This document shows positions 15,558 through 25,549 of a stretch of 51,943 bases of DNA, in pieces. Source of the DNA: an uncultured Agathobaculum sp. (lineage in GTDB: Bacteria > Bacillota > Clostridia > Oscillospirales > Butyricicoccaceae); NCBI RefSeq assembly GCF_944380975.1, contig NZ_CALWJK010000009.1, forward strand, positions 1 through 51,943. The letters are read 5' to 3'. Every line of letters begins with the position of its first letter. Position 1 is the first letter of the stretch. A model generated the notes under the pieces. That model did no database searches and had not been told where the DNA came from. It saw only the letters and a list, made by a program, of their open reading frames with translations. The translations under genes and the position numbers were made by a program.

Positions 15558-15732
15558 AATTGTCATCCTTTCTTCTGTTTCTCTTATGATGGTGCCGCAC
15601 CATGTCTCCAGGACGAATGCACAGAACATTTTTCGACAGAGACAGTTCTGCAAAGCTTCGAAAGGGGGAACAGCGTGGCATCGCATACTACCCTTGCGCT
15701 ATACCAGCGCAATATGTCTTTCCCTTATGTAT

Positions 15733-16041
15733 TTATTTGTTTTTTGCCAGCTGATAAGCAAACTTGAGAACATTCATTCCGTTGCACATGCCGTAATCTG
15801 TCATCGGGATGACAGCTACCGGGATGCCCTTGGGTTCGCAGATCTTCTTGGCCTTTTCCAGCTGAAAGCCAACCTGCGGCCCGAGCAGTGCCACGTCAAT
15901 GCCGTCGGTCATGCGGTCAATCTCCGCAATCGGAAATGCTTCGATCTCCGCGTCCTTGCCCTTCTGGACGGCGGCTTCCTTCATTTTGTTGACCAGTAAG
16001 CTAGTGGACATGCCTGCTGCGCAAAACAATCTGATAATCAT
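15733..16041 (-). CDS. PTS cellobiose-type IIB component
   Basis: This 102-residue protein has the phosphorylated Cys in IRLFCAAGMSTSLLVNKMK and the Q-V-F/GPQVGFQL P-loop region, typical of Lac/Cel IIB. It lies 16 nt after the glucosidase gene. A gap of 175 nt separates it from IIC; no gene is seen in that gap. Confidence 0.92.
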   Translation of the reverse strand: MIIRLFCAAGMSTSLLVNKMKEAAVQKGKDAEIEAFPIAEIDRMTDGIDVALLGPQVGFQLEKAKKICEPKGIPVAVIPMTDYGMCNGMNVLKFAYQLAKNK

Positions 16042-16057
16042 TTTATATTCCTCCTAA

Positions 16058-17536
<1,479 letters not shown>

Positions 17537-17561
17537 TCAATCGTGTCTGCATTACCTCAGG

Positions 17562-17643
17562 AAAAAAAGAAAAGACTGCTCACAGCATCCACCTTTGTAG
17601 ATGCTGCAAACAGTCTTGCTTACCCTTACGTAATAACAAACTT
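17562..17643 (-). promoter_or_regulatory. RAT antiterminator and overlapping terminator, cel-type operon leader
   Basis: On the minus strand a RAT-like sequence at 17643-17611 (GTTTGTTATTACGTAAGGG, then TAAGCAAGAC) overlaps a terminator with arms GACTG...GCAGCATC / GATGCTG...CAGTC followed by TTTTCTTTTTTT (to 17562). BglG/LicT proteins bind such RNA and prevent terminator formation. Confidence 0.9.
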
Positions 17644-17657
17644 GTTTCCGTGCTCTT

Positions 17658-17686
17658 ATCGTAGCACCATATGCTGCACTTGTCCA
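17658..17686 (-). promoter_or_regulatory. Promoter of the minus-strand PTS operon
   Basis: TGGACA (17686-17681), a 17-bp spacer and TACGAT (17663-17658) on the minus strand, placed a few bases upstream of the RAT leader. Confidence 0.65.
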
Positions 17687-17828
17687 GCCCCAATTGTATA
17701 TTTTGGAATATTGCTTTGTTTTTGTTTGCTATTTTTGTGCATAATAGCAGGCAATGTGTTTCGTTTTCACAGAACTCACAAAACCACATCTTTGGAAATA
17801 GACAAACCGCCAAAAATGACAAAGGATA

Positions 17829-17857
17829 TAGACAAGATGGATATGCGGTGGTATGAT
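17829..17857 (+). promoter_or_regulatory. Promoter of the licT-bglP operon
   Basis: TAGACA (17829-17834), 17 bp and TATGAT (17852-17857). The start near 17864 coincides with the first base of the RAT element. Confidence 0.75.
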
Positions 17858-17865
17858 TTAAGAAA

Positions 17866-17944
17866 GGTTTGTTATTACTTCAGGGTAAGCAAGACTGTTT
17901 ATGGCGTCTGCGTGGTCGAAGAGACGTTATAGACAGTTTTTTTC
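17866..17944 (+). promoter_or_regulatory. RAT antiterminator and terminator upstream of licT
   Basis: The RAT at 17866-17895 begins GGTTTGTTATTACTTCAGGG and ends AGCAAGAC. It overlaps a terminator stem (GACTGTTTATGGCGTCT with AGACGTTATAGACAGT, 17893-17937) followed by seven T. The regulator thus controls its own synthesis. Confidence 0.9.
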
Positions 17945-17961
17945 ATCAGGGGGACGAAACT

Positions 17962-18810
17962 GTGAACATCATCCGGGTTTTGAATACAAATGCGGTCGTT
18001 ACGCTCGATCCGGACGGGCGTGAGATTATTGTTACCGGTGCAGGGATCGGCTTTCGCAAGAAGCGCGGTGAATTGCTTGATGACGCACTAGTCGATCGTA
18101 TCTATCGTTTGGAAAGCAACGAGGAAAGCCGTAAGCTGCAGGAATTTGTGCAGGCAGTTTCAGAAAAATATCTTGATATTGCAGAAAAGGTTGTACAAGC
18201 TGCCCGGATTGAAGAGGGTCTGAAAATCAAGGACACACTTTATGTCACTTTGACAGACCATATCAACTCTGCGCTTGATCGGCATCAGGCTGGTATTGAG
18301 TTGAAAAACATGATTCGGCCAGATGTCCAGAAGTTTTATCCCAAGGAATATGCTGTCGGGCTCAAGGGGATTCGCTGGATTCGCGAGGCGACAGGTGTCG
18401 AACTCGGTGCGGACGAGGCTGCGTTCATCGCTATGCATATTATCGCCTCCGAGTTGGACAATAACACTCCGGCAGATGTGCAGAAAATGACAGAACTAAT
18501 CAATACGATCCTGCACATTATTCGACTGCATTTCAAAATTGTGTTTCACGAGGATTCCTTTTCCTATCAGCGGTTTATCACGCATTTGAAGTTTTTTTCT
18601 GCGCGTATCTTTAGCCATGAGCCTTATAAGGACAGCATGAAAGAAATTTACGATGTGTTGATTGAGCAGAACACTTATGTTTTTTCCGGTGTGCAAAAAG
18701 TGGCTGAGTTTATTCAAAAAAAATATGATTACACCTTGAGCATTGACGAGTCGCTCTATCTTCTCATCCACCTCAAGCGAATTTTGGATGAGGAGCAGGA
18801 AACAAAGTAA
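17962..18810 (+). CDS. licT: BglG/LicT-family transcriptional antiterminator
   Basis: This 282-residue protein starts at a GTG behind CAGGGGGAC. Residues 1-55 are the RNA-binding CAT domain (RVLNTNAVVTLDPDGREIIV, then GAGIGFRKK). PRD1 (about 65-170) has LTDHINSALDRH and IAMHIIASEL; PRD2 (about 175-280) has LHFKIVFHED, RFITHLKFF and LLIHLKRIL. These His residues are the usual PTS phosphorylation sites. It binds RAT RNA to allow transcription when the sugar is present. The longer open frame to 17869 lies in the RAT leader and is not used. Confidence 0.94.
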   Translation: MNIIRVLNTNAVVTLDPDGREIIVTGAGIGFRKKRGELLDDALVDRIYRLESNEESRKLQEFVQAVSEKYLDIAEKVVQAARIEEGLKIKDTLYVTLTDHINSALDRHQAGIELKNMIRPDVQKFYPKEYAVGLKGIRWIREATGVELGADEAAFIAMHIIASELDNNTPADVQKMTELINTILHIIRLHFKIVFHEDSFSYQRFITHLKFFSARIFSHEPYKDSMKEIYDVLIEQNTYVFSGVQKVAEFIQKKYDYTLSIDESLYLLIHLKRILDEEQETK

Positions 18811-18820
18811 TAATGCAATC

Positions 18821-18908
18821 GGTTTGTTATGATTCAGTTCAGCAAGACCAGATCCTGAGCCAAACGGGCAGCAAACTGCCCGTTTGGGATAGGGTCGGGT
18901 CTTTTTTT
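18821..18908 (+). promoter_or_regulatory. Third RAT/terminator between licT and bglP
   Basis: GGTTTGTTATGATTCAGTTC then AGCAAGACC (18821-18849) overlaps a long terminator stem (GATCCT...CAAACGGGCAG with CTGCCCGTTTG...AGGGTC) and seven T (to about 18908). A RAT on either side of the antiterminator gene is the bgl operon layout of E. coli. Confidence 0.9.
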
Positions 18909-18940
18909 GTTTACAAGGGATATGAAAGGGGTATTTCAAT

Positions 18941-20833
18941 ATGGATTATGCGAGCATTGCTGAGCAGATACTGCACGCGGTCGGAGGACCGGGGAATGTA
19001 AAAAGTGTTGTTCACTGTATGACACGCTTGCGCTTTGTGCTGCGGGACAACGCTAAAATAGATGACGAAGTGGTAAAAAGCATCACGGGCGTGGTCGGTG
19101 TGATGCGGCAGGCTGGACAATATCAAATCATCATCGGTAACGACGTTGCCCATGTTTACACGGAACTAAATCGGCTGGGCAGCTTTGCCGATCAGCCTCA
19201 GGCCGAACCTCAGGAGAAAACACCGGAAAAGAAAGGGATAGTCGCTCGGTTAATGGATGTTATTTCGGGCGTGATGGCACCGGTAATCCCACCGATTATG
19301 GGTGCGGCTATGGTGCGCATCTTAATTACTCTGCTCCACATGGTGGGGATATTATCCAAAGATGGTGCAGTCTATTATCTGCTAAATATTATCGGAGATG
19401 CAGCGTTTTACTTTTTCCCAGTACTTGTGGCCGTATCAGCGGCTAAACAGTTCGGCGCAAACCCGTATTACGCCGCGGGCACTGCGTTAGTGCTGATGCA
19501 CCCGGACATAACTACGCTACTAGAGGGTATACAGCAGACATCGTTTCTGACCTTTTTGCCGACGCAGTACGCTTATACCATCTTTCCGATCATCTTTGCG
19601 GTATGGGTGCAACGGTATATCGAGCAGTTTGCAGATCGTGTCTCGCCTAAAATTGCCAAGAATTTTTTGCAGCCGCTGCTGGTTGTCCTGATTTGCGCGT
19701 TGCTGGCACTTTTTGTACTCGGTCCTCTCGGATCGATTGTCGGAGATGTGTTGACCGGTGTGATTTATTGGATTCGAAACCATCTGGGGTTTGTCGCGGT
19801 GGGAGTGCTTGCCGGGATTTATCCCTTTATCGTTATGGCAGGCGTGCATCACGCGCTTACACCGATCAAGTTGGGTGTAATTGCGTCGGTTGGGTTTGAG
19901 AACTTCATTTGTATCAGCGAACTATGCGCCAATATGGCGCAGGGAGCAGCGGCGGCGGCCGTCGCAGTGCGCAGCCGCAACAGGAAACTGAAGCAGGCAG
20001 CTGCAGCTGCAGCCGTTACCGGTTTGTTTGCAGGAATCACTGAGCCAGCACTTTACGGCGTAACAATGAAACTGAAGCGACCGATGCTGGGTGCTTGTTT
20101 GGGTGCCGCCGTGGGCGGCCTGTTTGGTGGGTTTGTATCGCTCAAGTGCTTTGGCATTGCGACCCCTGCTGTGGTCAGTATTCTGCAGTATGTAGAAGAC
20201 GGTCGTTTGGAGAGTTTATTATTTGCCGCGTTGACCATCTTGGTAACTGCGGCAGCAACGTTTGTATTCACTTTGCTCATAGGCTTTGAAGATATTGTGG
20301 AAAAGCCTGCTGTACAGAATACAGATGCACCGGTGACGCAGACGCAGATACAGACGCCTCAGAAGCATGGGGCTGTCAATCCGATAACAGTTTACGCTCC
20401 GTTGCAAGGCCGGGAGATCGCACTATCAGAGGTGCAGGACGCTACCTTTTCGTCCGAAGTATTGGGCAAGGGCGCAGCGATTATCCCAACCAATGGGGAG
20501 GTGCGCGCACCGTTTGATGGAACAGTAACCGCTCTGTTTGAGACAGGTCATGCCATCGGATTAAAAGGCGATAGCGGCATTGAGGTGCTGATTCATGTCG
20601 GTATCGATACAGTGAACCTAAAGGGAAAGTTCTTTCATCCGACAATTCAGAATGGGGATATTGTGCATACGGGGGATCTGCTGCTGACCTTTGACCGGCA
20701 AGAAATCATCGATGCAGGTTACGATGTAACCACTCCTGTAATTGTCACCAACACGCAAGACTATTCCAAGATCACCGTACCTGAACCAGCGTCTACATGT
20801 GGGGAAAATACAATACTTTTAATGGCATATTAA
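18941..20833 (+). CDS. bglP: PTS beta-glucoside-specific IIBCA permease
   Basis: This 630-residue protein has domains in the order IIB (1-85, phosphorylated Cys in VVHCMTRLRFVL), IIC (about 105-460, ten hydrophobic segments, GITEPALYGV signature) and IIA (about 485-630, GKGAAIIPTNGEVRAPFDG and phosphorylated His in IEVLIHVGIDTVNLKG). It imports and phosphorylates aryl-beta-glucosides or cellobiose-type sugars. Because it carries its own IIA, it is independent of the separate IIA/IIB/IIC set on the other strand. It probably also phosphorylates LicT to signal absence of substrate. Confidence 0.95.
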   Translation: MDYASIAEQILHAVGGPGNVKSVVHCMTRLRFVLRDNAKIDDEVVKSITGVVGVMRQAGQYQIIIGNDVAHVYTELNRLGSFADQPQAEPQEKTPEKKGIVARLMDVISGVMAPVIPPIMGAAMVRILITLLHMVGILSKDGAVYYLLNIIGDAAFYFFPVLVAVSAAKQFGANPYYAAGTALVLMHPDITTLLEGIQQTSFLTFLPTQYAYTIFPIIFAVWVQRYIEQFADRVSPKIAKNFLQPLLVVLICALLALFVLGPLGSIVGDVLTGVIYWIRNHLGFVAVGVLAGIYPFIVMAGVHHALTPIKLGVIASVGFENFICISELCANMAQGAAAAAVAVRSRNRKLKQAAAAAAVTGLFAGITEPALYGVTMKLKRPMLGACLGAAVGGLFGGFVSLKCFGIATPAVVSILQYVEDGRLESLLFAALTILVTAAATFVFTLLIGFEDIVEKPAVQNTDAPVTQTQIQTPQKHGAVNPITVYAPLQGREIALSEVQDATFSSEVLGKGAAIIPTNGEVRAPFDGTVTALFETGHAIGLKGDSGIEVLIHVGIDTVNLKGKFFHPTIQNGDIVHTGDLLLTFDRQEIIDAGYDVTTPVIVTNTQDYSKITVPEPASTCGENTILLMAY

Positions 20834-21300
20834 CATTGTATTATTATACATAAGCGCGTAAAAACATTACAAGAGAATATTAAAGAGGCGACAATCGGGA
20901 AGCGTCTTGTGGCTATCTTGCCAGCATTGTTTGAAAGCACACCGAAAGGTTTATCCCCAGAAATCGTGCGTCGCCTGCCCATAGCAATTCTTAAGGCAAC
21001 GCCGTACAATTGCATCTTCGATGCTTTGTGGAAGTTTTGTGTCAGGATTTTGTTACGATTTCTTGCAATACATCAAGTATTGCTGCGAAACCGCGCCGCA
21101 TTTGGACGCAAAATTTACACGCAAATCATTCTTGCTGAATTATGCGGTATTGCCCTAAAGGAAACTGCCGTTTCACCAAACCATTCACCAGTCCTGCAAG
21201 GCCCGGAAACGGGGGAAGGCCGCCGGTTTCTCCGGCTCCTTAGTCTTGTATATGTATGCTGCTTCCCTTCTGGTGGCACATGAAGGAGGCGGCATGAACA
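20834..21300. other. Region without a recognised gene (PTS/ICE border)
   Basis: About 470 nt. A plus-strand open frame at 20909-21283 (124 codons, ...GLSPEIVRRLPIAILKATPY...) and a minus-strand frame at 20830-21015 are the longest. Neither has a ribosome site or a family I know. It may be a gene remnant at a recombination border. Confidence 0.4.
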
Positions 21301-21338
21301 AAGCCCGCTTTTCGAGCGTTGCATCGAAAAGTGGGCTT
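21301..21338 (+). terminator. Terminator-like hairpin directly upstream of the intron fragment
   Basis: The arms AAGCCCGCTTTTCGA and TCGAAAAGTGGGCTT form a 15-bp stem with one G-U pair and an 8-nt loop. It ends 6 nt before the intron 5' end. Class C group II introns characteristically insert just after such hairpins. Confidence 0.75.
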
Positions 21339-21344
21339 CTCTCG

Positions 21345-21660
21345 GTGCGCCCGGCATGGGCAATAACTTGGTGGTGAAAGTCCACTACAGACTTGGCAGT
21401 AGGAACTGTTAGCCGAAGGCAAGGGTGTCCATCGTGAGGTGGAATCTGAAGGAAGCCGGATGTGGAGGCTGCGAAGTGCCGACACAGGCAAACTCTCGGT
21501 CTGACGAACAGAAATCGTATATGAGGCAATGCAAAGCGGACGAGTCTGCCTAACAAGACAAAGTCCAATACTGCCCGAACTTTGCACTGTAAATGCGGCA
21601 GATATATGGGAGGAAGGTTACACCGTTACCTGGTTGCTCTTCCGGAGCCTAGATAGCGGC
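21345..21660 (+). mobile_element. Group II intron, 5' fragment (domain I only)
   Basis: The 5' end GTGCGCCCGGCATGGGC is followed by conserved blocks seen in clostridial group II introns: GGTGGTGAAAGTCCACTAC, GAACTGTTAGCCGAAGGCAA, GGGTGTCCATCGTGAGGTGG and GTCTGACGAACAGAAA. About 310 nt remain. No reverse transcriptase gene, domain V or 3' end follows, so the intron cannot splice or move by itself. It abuts the truncated RepA gene, so the truncation of both is probably one event. Confidence 0.8.
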
Positions 21661-22192
21661 TAAACAACTTGACGTATTGATTATATATGAAGGAGTACGA
21701 AATACGAAAACTGATAAATTGATTTCTATTACTTTTTTGACAATACTCACAATGACAGCAACGGGATTGTTGTAAATACAAAGCATTTCTATTTCGCACA
21801 TAGGCGTAAGCGGCTTTTTCATTCAGCTGCACCTCGGCCAGAAAGATGCGGTTCGGCATACCGCGGCCTTGCCGCTGTTCCCACAGCAGATGCCTTTGCG
21901 CAAGCTCCTTAAAGCAGGCGATCGCCTTGCGGTAGGAAACTTGCATTTCCCGTGCCAGATCTTCCCGCGTATAGATCACGTAAACCTCACCGTGCCGGTT
22001 GACCCAGCCGTTGCGGCGGGACAGCTGGAAGCGGTTGAGCAGGAACGTGTAAGCCACCTTGCTTTCCAGCGACAGGCCGCTGTACTGCGGGTCGGAAAAA
22101 AGCCAGCGCGGCATCTGCATGTGGAAATGGGAAATGGCGTCGTTCAGCTTCATCAGTGTGAAAGCCGGGCGTACTTCGGGGTTCTGTTTCAT
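21626..22192 (-). pseudogene. repA: RepA_N-type replication initiator, C-terminally truncated
   Basis: From ATG 22192 (overlapping the TraG stop by 4 nt) the protein shows the RepA_N domain: FHMQMPRWLFSDPQYSGLSL, then ESKVAYTFLLNRFQLSRRNG, YVIYTREDLAREMQVSYRKA and GRGMPNRIFL. Homology fades after about residue 135, and the last residues are translated from the intron fragment on the opposite strand. In Tn916/Tn1549-like elements this protein initiates replication or controls conjugation. Confidence 0.75.
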
Positions 22193-23100
22193 AAGGCAGC
22201 GTCTCCTTTGCTGTTGTCATGATTTGGTTTTTCGTCATTACGCATGGTATCGAGTGTGTCCTGTATCGCATCCACCTGCGCATCGGTCAGGCGGATATCC
22301 CGTATCCCTGTCGTGTCATACCCGTCCTCGTCCGGGTAAATCAGTGGATAACGCGGCAGTGAGGACAAGTTTCCCCAGCTGGTTTGGGGTTCTGCTTCCG
22401 GCGGCCCAGACGGCTGTTCGGATGGTGGCTCCGGTGGCTGCGGAGGTTCAGGCTCTGGCGGCGTATCTTCCGCATCGTCCTCCGACGGCTTCGCCGGGTA
22501 ATCGGTGATGGACACCGGACGCAGCTGATCAAACGCCGCAAATTCCTCCGGCGTGATCTTGTAAAGCAACATAGGATACTGTCCGCGCAGCAGGACGATG
22601 CACTGCGCGTTATCCAGCCGCAGCACCTCATCCGGTTGCATGAGAGCGCGCTGCGTGTTGCTGCGCGTCATAGAATACGGCCGAATATTGTTTTGCAGCG
22701 GGGAAAACAACGGCGTCTGCGGGGACTGGTTGTTCGTCACCTGAATGGTCGTCATGCCGCACTTTTCCGAAATAAATTTCGCGCTGGTCGGGTCGTTGAC
22801 GCCCAGACAGATCGTGGCGTCGCAGCACGCCGCAATTTCTTCCCACTCATGCCGCGGGTACATGTCGGCAAGCTGCGCTACGGACTGGATCAGCACCTGA
22901 CACTGCATGCCGAAAGAGCGCGTGAACGCGATCGAGCGCTTGAAGTCGCCCAGCTTGCCGATCGACGGGAATTCGTCGAGCAGGAAGTTGACCGGCACCG
23001 GCAGCTTGCCGCCCTTCTCGCGCCGGGCGTATGCCTCCAAACGCGAAAACAGCATTGCGAAGAATAGCGAGGACAAGAACGCATATCCCGGAAGTACAAA
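22189..23100 (-). pseudogene. traG: VirD4/TraG-type coupling protein, C-terminal half only
   Basis: The sequence from FLSSLFFAMLFSRLEAYARR onward is the C-terminal ATPase half: Walker B region VPVNFLLDEFPSIGKLGDF, then QVLIQSVAQL and MTTIQVTNNQ. It is followed by a Pro/Glu-rich tail. The N-terminal membrane anchor and Walker A are absent. Upstream the reading frame passes at about 23080-23110 into an unrelated VirB4 fragment in another frame. The coupling function is lost. Confidence 0.85.
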
Positions 23101-23723
23101 GGCAAACGGATATGCTCTGATGTGCGCTTGCACAACATGCGGAACACGGTCTCGACCAGATGATTGTCGATATAGCCCGGGCTTACCACGTTGAGTCCGC
23201 AGCGGGCAAGGTAACCTACAGACGAATCCATGACCTGCCGCAGCGCAGCAGCGATTTTGGCATAGCTTACCTCACCGGACACCATAGAGGGTTCATACCG
23301 ATAGGCAATATAAAACCGTGTAGTGAATGCCCGGTACCGCACCAGCTGGTTGACCTCGTTGATGTTGTCTTCAATGCAGGTGCGGCACAAAGCACCCCCC
23401 TCGGATTGCAGGAATCCCTCCATGCGTCTTGTGTACTGTTCGACGTCTACCGGCTGGGAAAGGCAGAGGATCTGCAAATTGTCCGGCGCAATGCGCAGCC
23501 ATGCGGCAAGGCTGCTGATGATGCGGATTCGCTCTGCGGTGCTTTGCAGAAAATAGTTTGTCGGCAGCACCTCAAACAACGCCGCATACCCGCCGTCTCG
23601 CGTTCGCACAACGCCATATTTGATATCCGCAATGGGCAGGCTGCCCTGCAGGTCGTCATTTGCGGGCGCAATGGTTTCGCTTGCGCCCACTTGATCCCCG
23701 AAGATGATTTTTTTGATGTCCAC
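23085..23723 (-). pseudogene. VirB4/TraE-type conjugation ATPase, N-terminal fragment
   Basis: Start GTG 23723 behind AAAGGAGG, MDIKKIIFGDQVG. About 210 residues of the N-terminal domain are present (IADIKYGVVRTRDGGYAALF, EVLPTNYFLQS, RFYIAYRYEPSM). The whole ATPase part (Walker A and B) is missing. The coding sequence breaks after VETVFRMLCKRTSEHIR and meets TraG sequence out of frame. The usual family length is about 780-800 residues. Confidence 0.85.
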
Positions 23724-24039
23724 GTTTGATCGAGCCTCCTTTATTGATGGCGATGCGCCGGCATCTGCGCCAACGCACATAGGTACATAAAAACCGGGAT
23801 AAGGATTCATCCCGGATGCCGATCAGGCCGAAGCCGCAGACCGGCACAAGCAGACACAGCGACAAAATTAGCTTGACCGTGACGGAAAACGGCGTGTAGT
23901 GCGCAATCAGGCTGCACAGACCGAATGTCGGTAATGCCAAAACGGCAGCTTCAATGCAGTTGCGCAGTTCAAACAGACCGAGCACACGGCCTGCATCGGT
24001 GAAATTGACCGGGATAAAGTAGATATCTTCATTCTGCAT
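23656..24039 (-). CDS. PrgI/VirB3-like conjugation protein
   Basis: This 127-residue protein with two transmembrane segments begins MQNEDIYFIPVNFTDAGRVL. FELRNCIEA and GFGLIGIRDESLSRF are PrgI-family hallmarks. The start at 24039 is favoured because GAGGAG is 8 nt upstream; a closer ATG at 24045 is also possible. Its 3' end overlaps the VirB4 start by 68 nt. The protein itself looks intact but its partner ATPase does not. Confidence 0.85.
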   Translation of the reverse strand: MQNEDIYFIPVNFTDAGRVLGLFELRNCIEAAVLALPTFGLCSLIAHYTPFSVTVKLILSLCLLVPVCGFGLIGIRDESLSRFLCTYVRWRRCRRIAINKGGSIKRGHQKNHLRGSSGRKRNHCARK

Positions 24040-24044
24040 ATTCA

Positions 24045-24320
24045 TCACTCCTCTTTGTCCGGCTCCAATAAACGCGACCGCTGATTGATAAAATCATTCA
24101 GATATTCTACCGTTCTATCTGCCCTGTCGCGAAGGATACTTTCAAAAGCATCCGCTATGATTTGATAGGTATGATTGGAGCATCTTCGTTTTCGCAGTTC
24201 TATTTCACTCAAATGGCGAAAATCAATACCGGCATATCGGCCTAACTCTTTAAGTGAAATCCCATACTTTTGTCGCAGAACACGAAGCCGGCAGATATAT
24301 CCGTCGGAATACACTTCCAT
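24045..24320 (-). CDS. Small helix-turn-helix (XRE/Cro-type) regulator
   Basis: This 91-residue protein from ATG 24320 (GGAGGTGAACGG) has a helix-turn-helix at about residues 10-60 (LRVLRQKYGISLKELGRYAG, RHLSEIELRKRRCS). It sits between the peptidase and PrgI genes and touches the PrgI start. A cytoplasmic DNA-binding regulator of the transfer operon is likely. Confidence 0.75.
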   Translation of the reverse strand: MEVYSDGYICRLRVLRQKYGISLKELGRYAGIDFRHLSEIELRKRRCSNHTYQIIADAFESILRDRADRTVEYLNDFINQRSRLLEPDKEE

Positions 24321-24339
24321 CCGTTCACCTCCACTCCAA

Positions 24340-25467
24340 CTATCCCAGCACCCAGAACGGGCCACCGGCCGCCGCGCCCTTGTTGCACTCAGCCAGAAAA
24401 ATGCTCAGATCCCACTCTTTCTGACTGCGTTCATAACTGGCGCAGTCCGCAACAAGAATCTTTCCGCTGTCCGTGATACCACGCAGCACAATAAAATGAC
24501 CACCACGGGTAAAGTGTCCGGCCGACATGATCGCGATGACCAGCTTTCCTTCCTGCAGCGCCTTGACCAGTTCGGTTTTGCTCTGACCAATGCCGCGGCA
24601 CGGCACGCCGTAACGCGCCGCGCCATCAGGAATGAGGCTATGGTAGCTGCCGCTGCCCTCGCAGCGGTGGCCGGTTTTGACGGACCAGTCGCAGATCTCC
24701 GGCGGCAGGACGGTTTTATTGGTCAGCGTAGACACACAGATTGCCAGTGAAGTCGGGCCGCAGCCCGCGCCTGCGATCGTATTGGTCTTGCCGTACATCA
24801 AGCTACCCCAGCGGGAATCGTATTGGCTGAAATACACAACGTCCTTGGAGTTGCCGCGGCCGGTGAACACAATGTCCGAAAAGTCCATGCCTGCGGTATT
24901 GTCAGACGAACCGCTCGGCGCACTGTATTCTGCATCCGCGATGGTGTTTTGGATCACCTCCGCCCACATGCGCTGCATCTCGTCAAAGCCCAGCTTGTCC
25001 ATCAGCTCGGTAGGGGTCATGTCCGAAATCACCAGAACATATCCTTCAAAGTTTCCCTCGCTGTCATACTTGGCCTTTAATTCATATTTCAGCTTGGCCT
25101 GCATGGTCTGCACGATCTTGTCCTCATCGATCAGCATGACGTCCTGCTCGCTGTAAACCGAGGTGATGGCGATCATCCAATAGTCATTGGTGTTGCCGAG
25201 GTTTTTCTCGATCGAGATAAAGCCCAGGTTTTCCGGCAACAGATCTACAAACAGGTTGATCGCCTTGTCCTCGAGCGACCGCTGGTCTTTCCATGTGACC
25301 GTGAGCTGCTCTGCCTGCGCCGTCATCTCCTGAATATCCGCCGAGGACGCGCTGGGCGAGCCAAACAGGTTGCACGGTATGGACAGCAGCATGAGCAGCG
25401 GCAGGCCGAGACAGATGAGCAGCGCGATGCCTGCCCCTTTCAGCAGGCTCGGTGCTACCTCTGCCAC
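24340..25467 (-). CDS. Membrane-anchored C39-like cysteine peptidase of the conjugation cluster
   Basis: The N-terminal hydrophobic segment is GAGIALLICLGLPLLMLLSI. A helical extracellular stalk follows. The C-terminal Peptidase_C39-like fold (about residues 215-375) has the nucleophile in GAGCGPTSLAICVS, His in TRGGHFIVLRG and Asp in ILVADCASYE. It occupies the slot of the CwlT/NlpC-type wall hydrolases of ICEs and may process wall or pilin. The GTG at 25467 is the first canonical start. The frame continues upstream to an ideal AAGGAGG (25581-25587), 8 nt from an ATA codon at 25572, so the true N-terminus is probably there. Confidence 0.75.
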   Translation of the reverse strand: MAEVAPSLLKGAGIALLICLGLPLLMLLSIPCNLFGSPSASSADIQEMTAQAEQLTVTWKDQRSLEDKAINLFVDLLPENLGFISIEKNLGNTNDYWMIAITSVYSEQDVMLIDEDKIVQTMQAKLKYELKAKYDSEGNFEGYVLVISDMTPTELMDKLGFDEMQRMWAEVIQNTIADAEYSAPSGSSDNTAGMDFSDIVFTGRGNSKDVVYFSQYDSRWGSLMYGKTNTIAGAGCGPTSLAICVSTLTNKTVLPPEICDWSVKTGHRCEGSGSYHSLIPDGAARYGVPCRGIGQSKTELVKALQEGKLVIAIMSAGHFTRGGHFIVLRGITDSGKILVADCASYERSQKEWDLSIFLAECNKGAAAGGPFWVLG

Positions 25468-25549
25468 AGCAGCTGCGGCGGCGCCATACGGACCGCCGGA
25501 CAGCGCGCCTTTTGCGATATTCGCCGCGGCGGCGGCAACACGGCCAGCG

